From CAVPKN01 sp964588495 (GTDB lineage: Bacteria > Chlamydiota > Chlamydiia > Chlamydiales > JAAKFR01), in NCBI GenBank assembly GCA_964588495.1, contig CAZPPS010000008.1, positions 1 to 64,000 on the forward strand: DNA of 64,000 bases, in the 5' to 3' direction. The position numbers were made by a program, and so were the translations under genes. This document shows, piece after piece, positions 1 through 9,464 of the stretch (position 1 is the first letter of the stretch; every line of letters starts with the position of its first letter). Under the pieces are notes generated by a model. The model ran no database searches, had not been told where the DNA came from, and saw only the letters and a program-made list of their open reading frames with translations.

Positions 1-552
1 GCACCCTCCGTATTACCGCAGCTGCTGGCACGGAGTTAGCCGGTGCTTCTTTACCAGGTACCCTCAAATTGGCCAGGTATTAGCTGACCTCTCTTGTTCT
101 CTGGCGAAAGTACTTTACAACCCGAAGGCCTTCATCATACACACGGCGTCGCTTCGTCAGGCTTTCGCCCATTGCGAAAGATTCTCGACTGCAGCCTCCC
201 GTAGGAGTCTGGGCAGTGTCTCAGTCCCAGTGTTGGCGGTCAATCTCTCAATCCGCCTAGACGTCAAAGCCTTGGTGAGCCATTACCTCACCAACTAGCT
301 GATATCGCACAGGCCCTTCATCTACCGCAAGGTCTTTCGATCCCCTGCTTTAATAATTCCTAGATGCCTAGGATTACCACATTCGGTATTAGCGACCGTT
401 TCCAGTCGTTATTCCCAAGTAGACGGTAGGTTACCTATGTATTACTAACCCTTCCGCCACTGAATAGAAGGCGAACCCTCTATTCCGTGCGACTTGCATG
501 CCTCATCCACGCCGTCAGCGTTCAATCTGAACCAAGATCAAATTCTCAATGA
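1..552 (-). rRNA. rrs: 16S ribosomal RNA, 5' portion (partial)
   Basis: The minus strand reads as the 5' third of a 16S rRNA: the 519-region universal sequence lies at the window's left edge and the start-proximal GATCTTGG...GAACGCTGACGGC run lies at about 510-545. The segment just after it matches the Chlamydiales signature (CGGCGTGGATGAGGCATGC) with what looks like a single change (GTCGCACGGA in place of GTCGAACGGA). The gene runs off the left edge, so the rest of the rRNA operon lies outside. The 5' boundary near 552 is estimated by alignment to the usual 16S start, not by a processing signal. Confidence 0.97.
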
Positions 553-1008
553 GAATAAAAAAACTTTAGAATTGTTGGGGACAAATATAATTTGTCTCAC
601 ATCATCAAGCTGTATCCAACTTTCGTTGGATTTGCATTCTGTCTCATAATCGCTGTCAAGATTTGCAACCTTAAAGGTCGCTCGCCACTCTTCGGTGACT
701 TTTTCTTACTCGCTTCTGTTTCATCAACAGTAGCAATCTGTAAGAAGCCAAAACAATACAAAAAGTGCGCTTTTTTGCACAACGCCTTTTTTCTGAAAAA
801 TTAATTAAAAGAATTTTTTGTCGCATTTTACGAGAGAAACACCCATTTTCGGGGCGCGATTTTTTTTTGTATTTGCCATTGCTTGGCCTTGCACGTCTGT
901 TGCAAATTCCACGTATTTTAGGAAAAAAGGGCAGGGGCATGGGCAGGAAGTTCAAGTTCTTTGGAGCAGGTTGGCTTGGTCCAACAGCATTTGCTGGAAA
1001 TAATCTGC
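553..1008. other. rRNA upstream/leader region, no gene
   Basis: About 450 bases upstream of the 16S gene. Short ORFs here overlap on both strands and look like noise. A perfect 7-bp hairpin (ATCCAAC/GTTGGAT, 614-631) could belong to the rRNA leader. A TTGACA in minus orientation (654-659) is a possible -35, but I see no convincing -10 at the right distance, so the rRNA promoter is not located. Confidence 0.6.
928..948. repeat. GTGCCY-family dispersed repeat, single short arm
   Basis: A run of GGGCAG/GGGCAT hexamers, the shortest member of the intergenic hexamer family found at nine places in the window. No partner arm is visible nearby, so this is a solo or decayed copy, placed upstream of the rRNA operon. 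Confidence 0.55.
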
Positions 1009-1032
1009 AAAAAAGCGGTGACGAGTCACCGC
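1009..1032 (-). terminator. Rho-independent terminator
   Basis: On the minus strand a perfect 8-bp stem (GCGGTGAC/GTCACCGC, 2-nt loop) is followed directly by six T. It lies about 70 bases past the stop of the 1103-1558 gene and would insulate the rRNA promoter region from that transcript. Confidence 0.75.
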
Positions 1033-1102
1033 ACTCCAAAAAAAATGACGCGGGATCGCGTCTAATTACTATAGATGGGACAGCCGAGGGCGGCTGAAGA
1101 GA

Positions 1103-1558
1103 TTAGACTATGCTATGTTGCGGTTCGGGAGCGGGGGCCTGATAGCGACGCTGAAGATTACGCAAGAGATCGCCTGGCAAATAAGCGCCTCCCAGAGAAA
1201 ACTGGGTTAGCCATCCTCGAACTACCCCCACAATAAGGTGTGGGTCCCCTAAGTTATAATGGCCTCTCCAAAAAGCGGTATTAATTTGGTAGCAGCCCGC
1301 CGCAAAGGACAGGAGGGTGGGCAAGTGTCCTATATAGGGCAAGGTTGCGCCGTAGCTGCAGAACCAATAAAAATTTATAGAACCCAGATATCCCGACAGT
1401 ATACATACATTATGTAGTTTTGCGTTTGTAGCGGCTTGGCTGTATTGCCCCTCTGTGGGGCTTAAGCCCCCTTGCTGCTCAACAATTTCTGCAAGGGCCG
1501 TCTCGACAGAGTAAAAGCCGTCATTTTTATAAAGATCGAAGTCCAGAAAACTTGTCAT
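1103..1558 (-). CDS. hypothetical protein, 151 aa
   Basis: I do not recognise this protein. It is a 151-residue ORF with an acidic N-terminus and a middle stretch (about residues 50-95) rich in aromatic and small residues (Gly, Ser, Tyr, Phe) that could be weakly membrane-active but is not a clean transmembrane helix. No signal peptide or catalytic motif is seen. Support for it being a gene: a good terminator on the same strand about 70 bases after the stop, no better competing ORF, and a divergent arrangement with the Inc-like gene that starts at 1677. Function unknown. Confidence 0.55.
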   Translation of the reverse strand: MTSFLDFDLYKNDGFYSVETALAEIVEQQGGLSPTEGQYSQAATNAKLHNVCILSGYLGSINFYWFCSYGATLPYIGHLPTLLSFAAGCYQINTAFWRGHYNLGDPHLIVGVVRGWLTQFSLGGAYLPGDLLRNLQRRYQAPAPEPQHSIV

Positions 1559-1613
1559 AAGTACCTAAAATTTTACAATTAGAGCAGGTTAAACCTACCC
1601 TTTTTTTGTAAAA

Positions 1614-1645
1614 TTTACACTTTCTTTATACTTTTATAGTATACT
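1614..1645 (+). promoter_or_regulatory. candidate sigma-70-type promoter for the 1677 gene
   Basis: TTTACA at 1614-1619, then overlapping -10-like hexamers TATAGT (1635-1640) and TATACT (1640-1645), in an AT-rich stretch 32 bases before the start codon. Spacings of 15 and 20 bases bracket rather than hit the ideal, so this is a suggestion only. Confidence 0.35.
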
Positions 1646-1676
1646 ATTTTTATATGAAACCAATTCCGGGAAGTAT

Positions 1677-3104
1677 ATGAACTCTCCAAGCCCTATTCAA
1701 GAGGCACATACCTCATTTTGCTGCTTTCCAGAGATCAATTATCCAAAAGCTATGGCTATCACCGCGCTGGCGCTAGGTATTATATTGGGCGTGGCCTGCC
1801 TTACCTCTTATTTCCCGGCATCTAACTTTCTGCATCTTGGCCAGCATTATATGATAGGCTTTGGTGCGACCAGCGGGACCTTCTTAGCAATAGCTGTCAG
1901 TTCTACTCTCTTTTGGTGTTGTAAAGCTCCTGCTCAGGCGGAAGGTGATGAACATAATGATTCCATCCAATCAGCCCATACAGTAAGCTCAGCCCCTACA
2001 GTAAGCCTACAAGACCTTTTGCAGGATTTAAAATCGAATGAAAAGGATCACAATGACGTGCTTAAGGACGCTGGAGTTCAGATTCACTATTTTGCTATTA
2101 CTGGACACCAGCTGCACAAATCCCCGTTTGCAAAACAATGTTTATGTGATTTTATTGCCAAGCTAGGTGCTGTTCCAAATGGAATAGGTATTCGCAAATC
2201 CGATCGACAGTGGACATTTATAGCAACAGTAGAGAAAAAAGACCTCTTCGGCGCCACCACGACTAGGGAGACTTCCATTTACGAGGAACCTCCAAATAGT
2301 CAACCCAAACCATTGGAAAACAAAGCAACTTCAAATTCGCAACCTGGCAGCGCTGATATTAAAAGCCTATCAACTTCAGACATTCAGAATGGGGTTGATA
2401 AATTGCAGCGAACTCAAGAAAACCCACCGAAGGCGCAGATTGAGGCAAGAAATGAATTTGAAAAAAGCATGCGTGATCGAATTAGCAATCTTGAAGCACA
2501 AAAGCTTCCTCACGCAACTTATTTGCTAATCCAAAATCCAACGCTCGCTCAAGCTTCAGTTTATCTAATCTCGCAGGACATAAAGGTAAGTCTGATAAGC
2601 AGAGGAATGATGATTAGCACAGCAAAACAAGTGGCCGAAGAAAAAGTAAAGGAGCTGAGAACAGAAATCGAAGAGTTAGAACAAAGAATCGCTACGATGA
2701 ACCGCGCGCCTTTTTCCTCTAAACAAGAACTGCTAAATCCAAGTGTAGGAAAAATGGCGAACTCCTTATTGGGAAAGGAAAAGAAGTCGTCAGTTGCAGC
2801 TGTATTTGCCCTGCCTCTGTATACGTGTGAGCAAGAAATTATCAAAATCCAAGCTGAAATGGACATACAGGATGCTATCTTGAAAAATGACCAGCTCACC
2901 CGCGATGAAGCTTTTGATCATCTAAAAAACCACTTTGCAGAGCTCCACCTCCATGAAATACTTCTAGTTGGCGAGGAAGTAGGAGAAATGATCAAACATG
3001 CAAAAAATGAATCTGAGAAAAAATTAGCCGCTTTGAAAGACAGTCTTCAGAAAGAGGAGACCCAGCTTCAGAAACTGAAAAATCTGTCTTCAACCAATCA
3101 GTGA
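1677..3104 (+). CDS. putative inclusion-membrane-like protein with coiled coil, 475 aa
   Basis: Residues about 24-46 and 57-80 form two hydrophobic segments separated by a short loop, the bilobed hairpin typical of chlamydial Inc proteins. A long hydrophilic C-terminal part follows, rich in Glu, Lys and Gln with heptad-like spacing (notably about 315-345 and 435-475), so coiled coil is likely. There is no cleavable signal peptide; Inc proteins are secreted by the type III system and inserted in the host-derived inclusion membrane. The start at 1677 has a purine-rich GGGAAG just upstream. Whether it is really an Inc protein is inference from architecture; no sequence family was recognised. Confidence 0.6.
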   Translation: MNSPSPIQEAHTSFCCFPEINYPKAMAITALALGIILGVACLTSYFPASNFLHLGQHYMIGFGATSGTFLAIAVSSTLFWCCKAPAQAEGDEHNDSIQSAHTVSSAPTVSLQDLLQDLKSNEKDHNDVLKDAGVQIHYFAITGHQLHKSPFAKQCLCDFIAKLGAVPNGIGIRKSDRQWTFIATVEKKDLFGATTTRETSIYEEPPNSQPKPLENKATSNSQPGSADIKSLSTSDIQNGVDKLQRTQENPPKAQIEARNEFEKSMRDRISNLEAQKLPHATYLLIQNPTLAQASVYLISQDIKVSLISRGMMISTAKQVAEEKVKELRTEIEELEQRIATMNRAPFSSKQELLNPSVGKMANSLLGKEKKSSVAAVFALPLYTCEQEIIKIQAEMDIQDAILKNDQLTRDEAFDHLKNHFAELHLHEILLVGEEVGEMIKHAKNESEKKLAALKDSLQKEETQLQKLKNLSSTNQ

Positions 3105-3185
3105 CAAAGAGTCGCCCAAAAAATCCGGACCTGGCTATCCCCGATTGACTTTAATTGTCCGATTCTCGAAAATTTCATCCTTTAT

Positions 3186-3260
3186 GGCGGGCGTAGCTCA
3201 GTTGGTTAGAGCGCCGGATTGTGATTCCGGAGGTCGCGGGTTCAAGTCCCGTCGTTCGCC
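3186..3260 (+). tRNA. tRNA-His (anticodon GTG)
   Basis: A full cloverleaf can be drawn: acceptor 3187-3193 pairs with 3253-3259 (two G-T pairs), D arm from TAGCTCAG, anticodon stem CCGGA/TCCGG with loop TTGTGAT (anticodon GTG), and T arm GCGGG TTCAAGT CCCGT. The extra G(-1) specific to tRNA-His is encoded at 3186, opposite C73 at 3260. CCA is not encoded. TTGACT at 3145-3150 followed 17 bases later by GAAAAT is a weak promoter candidate. Confidence 0.96.
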
Positions 3261-3410
3261 CTTCTTTCTTTTTATCCCTGAAAAACCTCTAGACCAACAT
3301 CTTTTCTTAGCCTAATATACGCGTCGCATATTCGTTGCCCTGTAGTGAGCATGATGTTATTTTGACAATTGAAGGGGGGCGAATAATCGCGCTACTGCCA
3401 GGAGGTCTAC

Positions 3411-5660
3411 GTGGGTAAAACAAAGAAGAAAAAAAGTAAAACGCTATCGCCTTTTTCAAAAGGGTTGATTCTGCTGTGCTGCAGCCTCCTTTTGGCGATG
3501 AGTGTCTACTCCTACTGTGATTCTGATCCAAGATGTAACTGGCTGGGGCTTGTAGGCCATGTAATTGGCTGGATGTTTGTTTATCTTTTAGGCCTCTCAG
3601 TGTGGCTTCTTCCTCCGTTCGTGGCCTTTTTGGGGTTCAAATTTCTCTTTAAAAAAGAGACTCCAAGCCCCTTTCTGAAAGTTGTCTGGTTTACGACCCT
3701 TTTGCTTTCAATCTCCCTCATGCTTGCAATGCTGTCCCAAACGAACTCCAGCATCAATTTATGGGCTCAGAAGTGGGTCTACACAGATTATTACCCTCAC
3801 AAAAAATCTTTTGACCCGTCATTTTTGAGACACTATTTGGGCGGCGTCCCGCTTCATCACCTCTATGTCGACACAAGTATCAACCTGCGTAGCCTTCTGG
3901 GGGGCATCGGAACTTTTATCTTAAGTTTAGCCCTTTTTTTGGTATCAGCGACTATGTTGACTCATTTTCCTTGGGGCCTCGTTTTTGAAAAAGTTAGAGG
4001 ATTTATCAAAGAAAGACTACCAGTGCCCGCTGCCCCGATGCCTGTGCGCAAGCGCCCTTTTCAAAGAGACGAGGAAGACGAGGAACGAGAAGAGATCTCA
4101 CCTCCCTTATTGCGTGAAGATCCTCTAAAAAAAATTACGCGCATCAAAATTCCCGAACCTAAACCCTCTGCGCCCATTCCTGACCCACCCGTTGCAGCCA
4201 CGATTGGCGAGTACACACTTCCCCCTCCGACACTCTTGACAGAAGTGCCTGTCATCGACCAATCGTCGCTCAAAAGCGATCTGAAACGGCAAGCGATGGT
4301 TTTGGAAGAGACCCTTTTAAGCTTTGGCATCGAAGCTAAAGTGGGAGATATTCATTGCGGCCCCACAATTACCTCTTTTGAGGTCCACCCTGCAGTGGGC
4401 GTAAAAGTTCAAAAAATTAAAACCCTTGAAGACGACATTGCTCTAAATCTTCAGGCAAAATCGATCCGAATCATTGCCCCGATCCCCGGAAAAGCAGCCG
4501 TTGGCATTGAAGTGCCCAATCCATGCCCTCAGGAAGTGGGTTTCCGCGATCTTTTGGAAAATTATCAAAGTCAGCGTAAAAATTTTCATATTCCCCTTCT
4601 TCTTGGAAAAGCTGTCAACGGGGACGATATTTGGGCAGATCTGACGAAAATGCCCCATATGATCATTGCAGGGGCAACAGGCTCGGGAAAATCGGTCTGT
4701 ATCAATACCATCGTTATGTCGATTGTGATGAATGCCCGCCCCGATGAAATCAAGCTTGTGATGGTCGACCCTAAAAAAGTAGAGCTATCAGCCTATACCC
4801 ATCTTCCCCATATGCTCGCTCCTGTCATTACAGAACCAGGAGGCGCCTGCGCAGCTCTTGCCTGGCTAGTCAAAGAGATGGAGAGGCGCTATGAAATCTG
4901 TCGTCAGCTAGGTCTGCGTAATATTCATGGCTTCAACACGCGCAAAATCAACAAAGAATTTGAAGATTCGCTGGATTTAAAAATCACCGAAAAAATGCCG
5001 TTTATTGTGGTGATTATCGATGAGCTTGCCGATTTAATGATGGTCTCATCCAGCGATATTGAGACTCCCATTGCCCGTATTGCTCAAATGGCCCGTGCCG
5101 TTGGCATTCATATGATTTTGGCAACACAGCGTCCCTCTCGGGAAGTGATTACTGGAATCATCAAAGCCAACTTCCCCTGCCGTATCGCTTTTAAAGTTTC
5201 AAGCCGGATTAACTCAGGGATTATTATCGACGAAAATGGAGCCGAAACCCTTTTAGGAAATGGGGATATGCTCTTTTTACCTCCTGGCACTTCCGTTATA
5301 TTACGTGCACAAGGGGCCTTTATCCGCGATGATGATATCAACAAGGTTATCCATTTTAGCTGCGCGCAAGCTCCTACAAATTACTTAATTCCGAGCTTCG
5401 ACAATTACCGCGATCCTATGGATCTTCAAACAACAGAAGATCCTTCTTCAACTGATCCCCTTTATGAGGATGCCAAAAAACTTGTCTTCGAAACAGGGAA
5501 TGCCTCAACAACTTTTCTTCAAAGGAAAATGAAATTAGGGTATGCTCGAGCGGCGAGTTTGATGGACCTTCTCGAACAAAATGGTGTTGTAGGACCCTCT
5601 GAGGGCGCAAAACCACGCAAAATTTATTACCCAAATGCACAAGACGAGACAACGGAATAA
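3411..5660 (+). CDS. ftsK: DNA translocase FtsK
   Basis: FtsK/SpoIIIE motor that pumps DNA at the division site. The first 190 or so residues hold four to five membrane segments, followed by a Pro- and charge-rich linker (about 205-290) and the RecA-like motor. Walker A is GATGSGKS at residues 421-428 and Walker B ends in IIDE at 535-538. The C-terminal 70 residues fit the winged-helix gamma domain. At 749 residues it is in the range of chlamydial FtsK, with a short linker. The start is GTG with a strong AGGAGGT four bases upstream. It is followed after 5 bases by a yycJ-type gene and then a SET-domain gene, the same order as CT739-CT737 in C. trachomatis. Confidence 0.95.
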   Translation: MGKTKKKKSKTLSPFSKGLILLCCSLLLAMSVYSYCDSDPRCNWLGLVGHVIGWMFVYLLGLSVWLLPPFVAFLGFKFLFKKETPSPFLKVVWFTTLLLSISLMLAMLSQTNSSINLWAQKWVYTDYYPHKKSFDPSFLRHYLGGVPLHHLYVDTSINLRSLLGGIGTFILSLALFLVSATMLTHFPWGLVFEKVRGFIKERLPVPAAPMPVRKRPFQRDEEDEEREEISPPLLREDPLKKITRIKIPEPKPSAPIPDPPVAATIGEYTLPPPTLLTEVPVIDQSSLKSDLKRQAMVLEETLLSFGIEAKVGDIHCGPTITSFEVHPAVGVKVQKIKTLEDDIALNLQAKSIRIIAPIPGKAAVGIEVPNPCPQEVGFRDLLENYQSQRKNFHIPLLLGKAVNGDDIWADLTKMPHMIIAGATGSGKSVCINTIVMSIVMNARPDEIKLVMVDPKKVELSAYTHLPHMLAPVITEPGGACAALAWLVKEMERRYEICRQLGLRNIHGFNTRKINKEFEDSLDLKITEKMPFIVVIIDELADLMMVSSSDIETPIARIAQMARAVGIHMILATQRPSREVITGIIKANFPCRIAFKVSSRINSGIIIDENGAETLLGNGDMLFLPPGTSVILRAQGAFIRDDDINKVIHFSCAQAPTNYLIPSFDNYRDPMDLQTTEDPSSTDPLYEDAKKLVFETGNASTTFLQRKMKLGYARAASLMDLLEQNGVVGPSEGAKPRKIYYPNAQDETTE

Positions 5661-5665
5661 ACGAC

Positions 5666-6436
5666 ATGAACGGCTACTGCCCCCTGGCTTCTGGATCGAA
5701 GGGAAACTGCATCTACTTTGGAACAGAGAAAACAAAAATCTTGATTGACGCGGGCCTTAGCGGGACTGCAACCAAAAAAAAACTCGAAGAAATTGGCGTT
5801 TCTCTTGATCAGATTCAGGCCATTCTCATCACTCATGAACACACAGACCACATCATTGGCCTGAAAACTCTCGCTTTCCGCTATGGTTTGCCCGTCTTTG
5901 CCAACGCTGAAACGGCCAAAGGGATCTATGAAGCGCTCGGGATGTGCCCGCAGTTTAAAATTTTTACAACCGGCGAGCCTTTCACACTGGGCGATATCCA
6001 CATCCACCCTTTCAGTATCCAGCATGATACAGCAGATCCAGTAGCTTTCACCCTCACAGCTAATGGGCTTAAAGTGGGGATCTGCACAGATCTGGGCTTT
6101 GCGACAACACTTGTGAGATCCCATCTTAAAGAATGTGATTATTTAATGGTCGAGGCCAATCATGAGCCTTCGATGGTCCATGCCTCTGCGCGCCCCCAAA
6201 TCTATAAACAGCGCGTTTTAGGTCGGAGCGGACACCTCTCTAACGAAGAGTGCGCCTCTCTGATTGCCGAGGTGATGGGAGAGAATTTGAAACATGTCCA
6301 CCTCGCCCACCTTTCTCAAGAGTGCAACGCTGAAAAAACGGCCCTTGAGACTGTCACACGTAAAATCGGAGAAAAGGTCAAAGTTTCGATTGCCCCTCAA
6401 TTTACAATTGGAAACCCCATCTACTTCAATGAATAA
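5666..6436 (+). CDS. yycJ: MBL-fold metal-dependent hydrolase, YycJ/WalJ family
   Basis: A 256-residue metallo-beta-lactamase-fold protein. It starts with the family hallmark ASGSKGN (about residues 8-14) and carries the metal-binding HEHTDH near residue 57, with further His and Asp residues downstream (DLGF about 134, EANHEP about 155). Family members resemble exonuclease-type MBL proteins and are implicated in DNA metabolism and cell-wall signalling in Firmicutes; the role in chlamydiae is not established. The start lies 5 bases after ftsK and the end overlaps the SET gene start, so translation is probably coupled across the three genes. Confidence 0.9.
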   Translation: MNGYCPLASGSKGNCIYFGTEKTKILIDAGLSGTATKKKLEEIGVSLDQIQAILITHEHTDHIIGLKTLAFRYGLPVFANAETAKGIYEALGMCPQFKIFTTGEPFTLGDIHIHPFSIQHDTADPVAFTLTANGLKVGICTDLGFATTLVRSHLKECDYLMVEANHEPSMVHASARPQIYKQRVLGRSGHLSNEECASLIAEVMGENLKHVHLAHLSQECNAEKTALETVTRKIGEKVKVSIAPQFTIGNPIYFNE

Positions 6437-7100
6437 AATTAAAATTGCTCTAAAAACAGATGAACCCGCTCATGAGGTCTCCGTACAACGTTTTGAGGAG
6501 CTTTTTGGAATCCGTTATCTTACGGAACTTGAATTTGCCAACTGGCAAGTAGAGCAAGATGTGCGGGCTAAATGTGCGGGAGCCCTCAAAAAAGGACGGG
6601 TTGGACAGCTTGCATTATGGCTGGGAAAACTCCATGGCAAGCTACTAGAGAGTCAAACGATCCCTGAGATTACAATCCGCTGGATCGGCCCGGAAATTGG
6701 CTACGGCGCTTTTACCAATAAATCCTTCAAAAAATGGGAATTTATCGGCGAATACACAGGTACTTTAAGACGAAGACGCCTCATTTTTCCCGACGTCAAT
6801 GATTACTGCTTCATGTATCCAAAAGAGTGGCGGGCTCTCAAAGCTTTTACAATAGACAGCGACAAAGTGGGCTGCTTGACCCGTTATATCAACCACAGCG
6901 ATTTCCCCAATTGCGAATCGGTCTCAATTTTTCATGACGGGATTTTTCACATCATTTTTCGGGCGATTCAAGAGATCCCAGAAGGGACAGAGCTCACCTA
7001 CGATTACGGCGACATTTACTGGAGTCGTAGAAAAAAACTGCCTGAGGAGCCTATTGAGGATCTGATCGATCCCGATGACTTACGTAAGCTTCAGTCTTAA
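6429..7100 (+). CDS. SET-domain protein (putative lysine methyltransferase, CT737/NUE type)
   Basis: A 223-residue protein with a SET domain: GYGAF near residue 97, the NHS motif at 155-157 (NHSDFPNC) and the catalytic TYDYG at 190-194. In C. trachomatis the equivalent gene beside yycJ and ftsK encodes NUE, reported as a type III-secreted histone methyltransferase; here orthology rests on domain plus gene order. I chose ATG 6429, which overlaps the previous stop, because an in-frame ATG at 6294 would add 45 residues read entirely inside yycJ. The length then agrees with the roughly 220 residues of the Chlamydia proteins. Confidence 0.9.
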   Translation: MNKIKIALKTDEPAHEVSVQRFEELFGIRYLTELEFANWQVEQDVRAKCAGALKKGRVGQLALWLGKLHGKLLESQTIPEITIRWIGPEIGYGAFTNKSFKKWEFIGEYTGTLRRRRLIFPDVNDYCFMYPKEWRALKAFTIDSDKVGCLTRYINHSDFPNCESVSIFHDGIFHIIFRAIQEIPEGTELTYDYGDIYWSRRKKLPEEPIEDLIDPDDLRKLQS

Positions 7101-7102
7101 TT

Positions 7103-7190
7103 CCGTGCGTGTCCGTGACCGAGACCGAACCGTGTTTCCGTGCCCGTGAGAAATAAAACGCAAAGACGGGTCAATCACGGTCACGCATGG
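7103..7190. repeat. diverged inverted-repeat element of the GTGCCY family
   Basis: Left arm (about 7103-7129) contains GTGCGTGTCCGTGACCGAGA; the right arm (about 7165-7190) is its imperfect reverse complement (TCAATCACGGTCACGCATGG). Hexamer phase is kept but with GTGACC in place of GTGCCC, so this is a decayed or variant member. It lies between the SET gene and a secreted-protein gene. Confidence 0.6.
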
Positions 7191-7262
7191 AAAAACCAAT
7201 AAGTTTTTCTTGCAATTTGGCAGCTCCACTCTTTATCATCGCATTTTAAAATTGGAATTACA

Positions 7263-8810
7263 TTGTATAAGTTACGTTTTATTTTACTTAAGTTTTTTAT
7301 AGTTTGCCCTTTATGGGGAACCACTTTTTGGTCCTCGCCCCATCTACTGCTAAGCAATTGTGAAGACAAGCAGGATTTTTCCCTATCTGTCAACACAAAA
7401 GCCGAGACCGTTGTTGGCTGGTTTAATCACAGAAACAATCACATCGAAATTGCAAAATATGATTTTGTCAGAGACCAGATTCACCCCCCCAAAATCTGTT
7501 ATCCCTGCAGTTTCGACTGCACGCTTTTGAAAGTGGTAATCGCAGAAAATCGAGATCTCTTTGCCCTATGGGTCGATGAAGACGACGGGTACTTAAAAGC
7601 GGCCCACTACTCTCATAACAAAGGCGTTTGGGATCAAACCACGCGCGTTGCCGCTGATGCCGTTAAAGATCCTATCTTGAAAGTGGATGTTCATGGAAAT
7701 GCCATGATCATCTGGAGCAAATTCACAGGTTTGGAAAATCAAGTTCAGGCGATCTATTATTCCCTAGCAAACAACTCCTGGAGTCCTCCAACAAGTATTT
7801 CTCCAATTGGAAATAACTGCAGCTTGCATCAATTCGCTTTTGACAGCTCTGGCAATGCGCTCGTCGCCTGGAAAGCCGATCTATTCACACAACAAAGCGG
7901 TAGCAAAGGGATACAGGCGGTCCGCTTTGATGCGTCCACACAAAAATGGTCCTACCATCTTTTTTACTTCGACTACACGGGAGATTATGTCCCGGAAAGT
8001 CTGGATGTGATCTATGATGACACCGATAATGTGGTGATCCTGTGGAATGGGGTGAATCCGGTAACATCACAATCTCTGTTTCAATTCACCTCATATGATG
8101 TGACCCAAAAATCGTGGGGCAATAAAACAGCGATCGCGTTTAATGAGCCCATCAAAAATCCCAAACTTGTCAATAACCATGAGCACATCTACGTCATCTG
8201 GCAAACACGTCATGGTAAAGTAAAGCTCAGATCACTAGTTTTGAACTATCCAGGAAGCTACCTTTCTGAAAAAGTCGATATCCCCTCAAATCTGGGGGAA
8301 ATTAATGTTTTTAAGATCAAGGCTGACAATTACGGCAAGATCAACATCATCTCCTCTGATAATCGGCAGTTGCAAATTGTTGAATTTGGCCGTAAGTGGC
8401 AAAGTTGCGCCCGTTATCATGATCAGTACAACATCAGTTGCTTGCAAATTGACGGAGATGGTCTTGGAAATGCCATGGCTCTTTGGGAAAAAAATAATCA
8501 ACTCTATTACACGCGGGGAAATTTTTTATTGCCCCCTTCTTCTTTTTCTGTAAGAATCGTAGAGAAACGATTTACATCAAAAGTAGTCTTTCGGACTGTT
8601 TTGACTTGGGTAAATCCTCAAAGTCCAACAGCTTCTCGCTATAGATTGCGACGCAATGGAGAAATAATTGCAGAATTACCGACAAGCCAAACGGAATATG
8701 TTGATAAATCTTACCATTTCTATCATCATGCAAAAACAGTCTATTCTATCTCTTCGATCACAGATGAAAATGTTGAGAGTCAGTTGTCGGAGTTTATTAT
8801 CAACGGTTAA
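7263..8810 (+). CDS. secreted repeat (propeller-like) protein with C-terminal FnIII-like domain
   Basis: A 515-residue protein with an N-terminal signal-like segment (about 1-22). The body carries repeating blocks of the type D..GNA...W (for example DVHGNAMIIW, DSSGNALVAW, DGLGNAMALW) about 50-60 residues apart, which suggests a beta-propeller-like fold. The last 90 residues (from about 425) resemble a fibronectin type III module. The protein at 22321-23073 has the same kind of repeats and is a likely paralogue. It is followed after 9 bases by an outer-membrane barrel gene, so the two are probably cotranscribed. Export and fold are inferred; function unknown. Confidence 0.7.
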   Translation: MYKLRFILLKFFIVCPLWGTTFWSSPHLLLSNCEDKQDFSLSVNTKAETVVGWFNHRNNHIEIAKYDFVRDQIHPPKICYPCSFDCTLLKVVIAENRDLFALWVDEDDGYLKAAHYSHNKGVWDQTTRVAADAVKDPILKVDVHGNAMIIWSKFTGLENQVQAIYYSLANNSWSPPTSISPIGNNCSLHQFAFDSSGNALVAWKADLFTQQSGSKGIQAVRFDASTQKWSYHLFYFDYTGDYVPESLDVIYDDTDNVVILWNGVNPVTSQSLFQFTSYDVTQKSWGNKTAIAFNEPIKNPKLVNNHEHIYVIWQTRHGKVKLRSLVLNYPGSYLSEKVDIPSNLGEINVFKIKADNYGKINIISSDNRQLQIVEFGRKWQSCARYHDQYNISCLQIDGDGLGNAMALWEKNNQLYYTRGNFLLPPSSFSVRIVEKRFTSKVVFRTVLTWVNPQSPTASRYRLRRNGEIIAELPTSQTEYVDKSYHFYHHAKTVYSISSITDENVESQLSEFIING

Positions 8811-8819
8811 CGGATTATT

Positions 8820-9446
8820 ATGAAAAAATTCCTCCTTGTTTGTATCGCAGCCCTCTTTCTAAGTACTCCTTCAGCTTTTGCTGCCCGTTATCTTTTTGAA
8901 ACCAAAATTGGGCATTTTATGCCCTGCTCAAAATCCCTTAAGAAACTCTACGACAATGATTGGGATGACTACGCTTTTGAAATCTCTGTTTCACCCTACG
9001 ATGATGATTCCTGCAGCAGATGGCGCAATTTTTTTGCGTGGGGAAGCTATAACCACATCTTTAATCGAGGGTTTACTTTTTCAGGCTTTGATGATACCGA
9101 AATAACAATCCAGCTCGGCACAATCAGTATCGGCGCTAAGTATGTGCAGCCTCTCCGCTGGAATTTTGATATCTACGGCTGCCTGGCACCTCGTTATGTT
9201 TATCTTCTCACACAAAATAGAGATGATGCTCAGGTAGAATTTAAAGATCACGCACGCGGCTTTGGAAGCACTGTTGTGTTTGGTTTTTTATTCCACCCAA
9301 CTAGACGCCTGTTGATTGATTTTTATGCCAACTGGATGTTTAAACACTTCAACTCGTCCCATTTTTCATTCGATCTTGGAACCGATCCTGTATCTGTCAG
9401 CCTCACCGGTGTCAGCTTAGGAATCGGCTTTGGATTGAAGTTCTAA
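8820..9446 (+). CDS. putative outer-membrane beta-barrel protein, 208 aa
   Basis: A clear Sec signal peptide ends at about AFA (residues 19-21). The mature part alternates polar and hydrophobic residues in strands rich in Tyr, Phe and Gly, and the last residue is Phe (GIGFGLKF), the usual BAM-recognised end of outer-membrane barrels. Size suits an 8-stranded barrel. A Cys pair (about 35 and 62) may form disulphides, as in other chlamydial envelope proteins. It starts 9 bases after the propeller-like gene. Specific family not recognised. Confidence 0.75.
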   Translation: MKKFLLVCIAALFLSTPSAFAARYLFETKIGHFMPCSKSLKKLYDNDWDDYAFEISVSPYDDDSCSRWRNFFAWGSYNHIFNRGFTFSGFDDTEITIQLGTISIGAKYVQPLRWNFDIYGCLAPRYVYLLTQNRDDAQVEFKDHARGFGSTVVFGFLFHPTRRLLIDFYANWMFKHFNSSHFSFDLGTDPVSVSLTGVSLGIGFGLKF

Positions 9447-9464
9447 TATTTCCCCATTTCATTT

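Noticed and set aside
654..659. TTGACA on the minus strand as the rRNA -35 box
   Set aside because: No acceptable -10 hexamer lies 16-18 bases downstream; left as an unproven candidate.
597..1097. Overlapping small ORFs on both strands upstream of 16S
   Set aside because: They overlap each other, cover the rRNA leader region and have no recognisable sequence or ribosome-binding site.
6294..6428. 45-residue N-terminal extension of the SET protein
   Set aside because: It is read wholly within yycJ; the overlapping ATG at 6429 gives the expected length.
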